Below, one piece after another: positions 61,663-64,000 of a stretch of 64,000 bases of DNA; position 1 is the first letter of the stretch; the number at the start of each line of letters is the position of its first letter. Source of the stretch: CAYPLH01 sp964411505 (GTDB lineage: Bacteria; Bacillota; Clostridia; CAYPLH01; DUMO01); contig CAYPLH010000008.1 of NCBI GenBank assembly GCA_964411505.1, forward strand, positions 39,153-103,152, given 5' to 3'. Both the position numbers and the translations under genes were made by a program. The notes beneath the pieces were generated by a model, which had not been told where the DNA came from, did no database searches, and saw only the letters and a list, made by a program, of their open reading frames with translations.

Positions 61663-62532
61663 TCATTCGCTATTATTATCAGCTTTCTCATACACATTAT
61701 ATTCATCCCATATTGCTTCAAGACTTTCTAGTGTCTGATACAAATGACTTGTTCTATTCATACCAATAGCTACAATAAGAGCATTAATTACACTTAGTGG
61801 TGCAACTAGCGAGTCTGCGAATGATGCCATATCACTTCTTGCATACAATACTTTGTCTGCAAAGGGGACTATCGGTGATTGGGAACTGTCTGTTATTGCA
61901 ATACATTGCGCACCTTGATTTTTTGTGAATTGCATGGCTTTTACCGTTCTTTGGGAGTATCTTGGAAATGTAATTCCAATTACCACATCATCTTCAGCAA
62001 CTCTTAAAATCTGTTCAAACATTTCACTAACACTTGTGGTTTGTATCAGTCTGACATTATCAAAAATCAAATTAAAATAGAAGCTCATAAAACTAGCAAG
62101 TACTGCTGAGCTTCTTACTCCCAAAATATATATTCTTCGTGCTGATAGTATCAGCTTTACAATGTTATTAAAGTTGTCTTTATCCATTTCAGCAAGTGTC
62201 ACTCTAATTTTATCTATATCCGATTGCAAAATGCTTTTTAGGATATTGCTTTCATTAATACGGGTTGATGAAACTTCCATTCTTTGAACTGCTGTAAGCT
62301 TGCCCTTAATTAATTCCTGCAGCATTTTCTGAAGATGTGGATATCCTGCGAAACCAAGATCTTTTGAAAACCTTACAACTGTTGATTCACTAACTCCTAC
62401 TGCTTTACCTAATCTTGCTGCAGTCATAAAAGCTGCTTTGTCATAATGGTCAATCAAGAATTGTGCAATCAGTTTTTGCCTTTTGCTTAAATGCTGCATC
62501 TTTTCCTTTATAGTTTTTAATAATTTTTCCAT
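61663..62532 (-). CDS. MurR/RpiR-family transcriptional regulator
   Basis: 289 aa. N-terminal HTH of the RpiR type, TAARLGKAVGVSESTVVRFSK, then a C-terminal SIS sugar-phosphate isomerase-like domain with ARRIYILGVRSSAVLASFMS and VIGITFPRYSQRTVKAMQF. Regulators of this class sense phosphorylated sugars. No sugar genes are next to it. It overlaps the small membrane protein gene upstream by 16 bases and closes that operon. Confidence 0.9.
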   Translation of the reverse strand: MEKLLKTIKEKMQHLSKRQKLIAQFLIDHYDKAAFMTAARLGKAVGVSESTVVRFSKDLGFAGYPHLQKMLQELIKGKLTAVQRMEVSSTRINESNILKSILQSDIDKIRVTLAEMDKDNFNNIVKLILSARRIYILGVRSSAVLASFMSFYFNLIFDNVRLIQTTSVSEMFEQILRVAEDDVVIGITFPRYSQRTVKAMQFTKNQGAQCIAITDSSQSPIVPFADKVLYARSDMASFADSLVAPLSVINALIVAIGMNRTSHLYQTLESLEAIWDEYNVYEKADNNSE

Positions 62533-62723
62533 AACTTCTCCTCTTCTAATTGCACAACTTCACTTTTTTCAACCATACCATATTGCCGAGCCAATTGTTT
62601 TATTTCTTCCTCACTAAGATCCATGGTTGAAAATGCAAAAAAGAATATCATACTTATGATTGATGTAAAAACCATTCCTATTCCTATACCTAAAAAAAGG
62701 CTTTTTATATTAAAACTCCGCAT
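62517..62723 (-). CDS. Small membrane protein
   Basis: 68 aa. A single membrane helix (SLFLGIGIGMVFTSIISMIFFF) follows a short basic start, and a soluble tail ends with LSEEEIKQLARQYGMVEKS. The tail resembles short signalling or MltG-associated helices, but no family is assigned. GGAGGG lies just before ATG 62723. Upstream of the RpiR regulator, overlapping it by 16 bases. Confidence 0.7.
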   Translation of the reverse strand: MRSFNIKSLFLGIGIGMVFTSIISMIFFFAFSTMDLSEEEIKQLARQYGMVEKSEVVQLEEEKLWKNY

Positions 62724-62777
62724 AGCTCCCTCCATATAACTGCACTAATTCAATATTTTTATACTAAGATTTGATTA

Positions 62778-63479
62778 CTATCTGTGCATTTCCAATATAA
62801 GTTGAACTTCTCCGTATCCCATGTTTAGATGCTTTGCAATTTCAATGTCGCTTAGTCCACTTTGCGAAAGGTTAATTACTTTTATATGTTTTTGATTCAT
62901 ATCCATTTTCTTTCTCGAAATCTTATAATCTTTATCTGATGTTTGATTTTCTTGAGTTTTTTGTGCCTTGTCCAATGGCTTCTTATTTATTTCATATAGT
63001 TTTTGAGCCTGCATATATGTTATATCAGAATTTATTTGCTGCGAATTGCTTTCAGATACTACCATGTTTTCTCCCCGGATAGTTTCTTTTTCGGAAGCAT
63101 CCGTGTTTTCAATTGATAAATCCTGTGTTTCCTCTAAATGTTCAATATTATCTTTGAGAACACTAAATTTGTCTTTAGGTTTAGACGATTTATCTTCTGC
63201 TATAATTGGGTTTTTTGCCATCGCAATCTGAATGGTACTCAATGTTTGGTTGAGCATAGCACTTTTTTCTTCCACATTTGAAAATATATAATCGGATAAT
63301 TTGTTAAGCTCTTGAATCATTTGATCAGCATCTTCTATTATGCTTTGCAGCTCCTGCTTTTTTTGATCGACAGCGCTTAAATTAAGTTTTGACCTTCTCC
63401 AATCCGCAAATATCCATAACAATGAAGCAATAATCATAGCTATTCCTGTAAAAATTAACCCAGTATAAAACTGATTCAT
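62778..63479 (-). CDS. Membrane protein with C-terminal HTH-like motif (DUF6115/SwrB-like)
   Basis: 233 aa. One N-terminal membrane helix, a coiled coil (about residues 35-75), a long low-complexity polar linker, and a C-terminal helix-turn-helix-like segment IKVINLSQSGLSDIEIAKHLN then MGYGEVQLILEMHR. This architecture matches DUF6115 proteins, including SwrB-like proteins, found at the end of flagellar/chemotaxis operons in Firmicutes. This fits a motility operon tail, but the core of that operon is outside the window. Confidence 0.7.
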   Translation of the reverse strand: MNQFYTGLIFTGIAMIIASLLWIFADWRRSKLNLSAVDQKKQELQSIIEDADQMIQELNKLSDYIFSNVEEKSAMLNQTLSTIQIAMAKNPIIAEDKSSKPKDKFSVLKDNIEHLEETQDLSIENTDASEKETIRGENMVVSESNSQQINSDITYMQAQKLYEINKKPLDKAQKTQENQTSDKDYKISRKKMDMNQKHIKVINLSQSGLSDIEIAKHLNMGYGEVQLILEMHR

Positions 63480-63577
63480 ACTACCACCTCAAAAAAAAAT
63501 TCATTTGTATAACCGAGATAAAGATACCTTTATATCCTAGAGTTAAAAGTAATCATTTCCACTTATCATTTAACTTA

Positions 63578-63898
63578 TCACAATCTGATATCTAACCTAT
63601 GCTGCTCCTTCATGGTACCTGAGCTTTTTTTATTCACATTCTTTGTTGCTTCATTGTTTATTTTCTTTTTCTTTTCCTCTTCTTCTTTTTGCTTTTTTTC
63701 CTGTCTTTTTTTTATGTATACTTCGTCCACTCCACTATGATTATAGACCTGCTTAAGCTTATTCTGTGCTGTATTCTGAACTAGTATAGCTTGACTTTTC
63801 TGCATAGTTTGATTTCTTATCTGCTCCTCATTATTGATCCGAGATGCTTCCAAAGTTCTTGGTAATGCAATCTGATAATCAATTGGTTTTATCGACAT
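63578..63898 (-). CDS. Charged protein of a probable flagellar operon tail
   Basis: 106 aa, starting SIKPIDYQIALPRTLEASRI and continuing with polar, Lys/Glu-rich helix (KKRQEKKQKEEEEKKKK). No domain was recognised. Small proteins of this type follow flagellar sigma-factor genes in Clostridia; that link is from memory of gene order. It reads on the minus strand 98 bases upstream of the DUF6115 gene. AAGGA precedes the ATG. Confidence 0.6.
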   Translation of the reverse strand: MSIKPIDYQIALPRTLEASRINNEEQIRNQTMQKSQAILVQNTAQNKLKQVYNHSGVDEVYIKKRQEKKQKEEEEKKKKINNEATKNVNKKSSGTMKEQHRLDIRL

Positions 63899-63949
63899 AA
63901 AAATCCTTCCTTATCATTACTTCGGCTTTAATTCATTAACCTAACTTAT

Positions 63950-64000
63950 AAAAAAGTGGGCTTCGCCACTTTTTTTCGCTAGGGAACCTTATGGTTCCCT
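63950..64000. repeat. start of another multi-hairpin repeat, cut by the window end
   Basis: AAAAAAGTGGGCTTCGCCAC and the following GGGAACCTTATGGTTCCC match the first two hairpins of the complete copy at 44271-44423. In this copy the first stem is perfect: AAGTGG pairs with CCACTT between A and T runs. Confidence 0.8.

Overview
The window looks like chromosome of a low-GC, anaerobic, Gram-positive Clostridia species. Strong AGGAGG-type ribosome sites, GTG/TTG starts, hybrid-cluster protein, ferredoxin-dependent 2-oxoacid oxidoreductases, a V-type ATPase and SPOB-type two-component signalling all fit. A cluster III-like lineage (Acetivibrio/Ruminiclostridium type) is plausible but is an inference from gene content only.

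Layout. 0-1 kb: manganese exporter mntP behind a promoter, a yybP-ykoY (Mn2+) riboswitch and its terminator. 1-8 kb, minus strand: hcp, panE, a duplicated DUF1538 membrane protein with a P-II tail, a tandem P-II-like protein and a radical SAM protein. 8-11.4 kb, plus strand: sensor kinase, NfeD, FloA, LytTR regulator. 11.5-12.2 kb: debris (integrase tail and a frameshifted enzyme fragment). 12.2-21 kb, minus strand: a nine-gene V-ATPase operon (H-I-K-E-C-F-A-B-D) whose rotor subunit carries the sodium-binding residues. 21.4-23.1 kb: YmaF-like protein and a membrane transglutaminase. 23.3-29.2 kb: an aconitase-family hydratase, korDABC and a MinD-like ATPase. 29.4-34 kb: a 54-residue protein missed by long-ORF calling, then the arylacetate module (ACT protein, PaaK, IorB, IorA). 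34.2-38.8 kb: lipoprotein serpin, SPFH protein plus ribbon-helix-helix regulator with a striking operator, beta-CASP nuclease.

39-46 kb is an accessory region. It holds a 254-bp MITE with target duplication, three tRNAs, a Phd-Uma2 fusion, and a HaeIII-type (GGCC) restriction-modification system with two C5 methyltransferases. It also holds gene fragments duplicated from both neighbours, a 153-bp multi-hairpin repeat caught inserted in one fragment, and a CPBP protease. A 22-bp direct repeat, one copy at the murD 3' end, flanks the segment from 40.6 to 46 kb.

46-54 kb: murD, tRNA-Leu, a left-handed beta-helix protein, and a tight four-gene operon (SNF2 helicase, zinc-finger-array protein, restriction-endonuclease-like protein, HEAT-repeat protein). 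This operon is the best candidate for an undescribed system. 54-64 kb: cheR, an ispH-rpsA fusion operon with plsC, cmk, aroH and a HutP-family protein, a BaiN-like flavoprotein, a second hairpin element, an RpiR-family regulator and the tail of what is probably a flagellar/chemotaxis operon. The window ends inside another copy of the multi-hairpin repeat.
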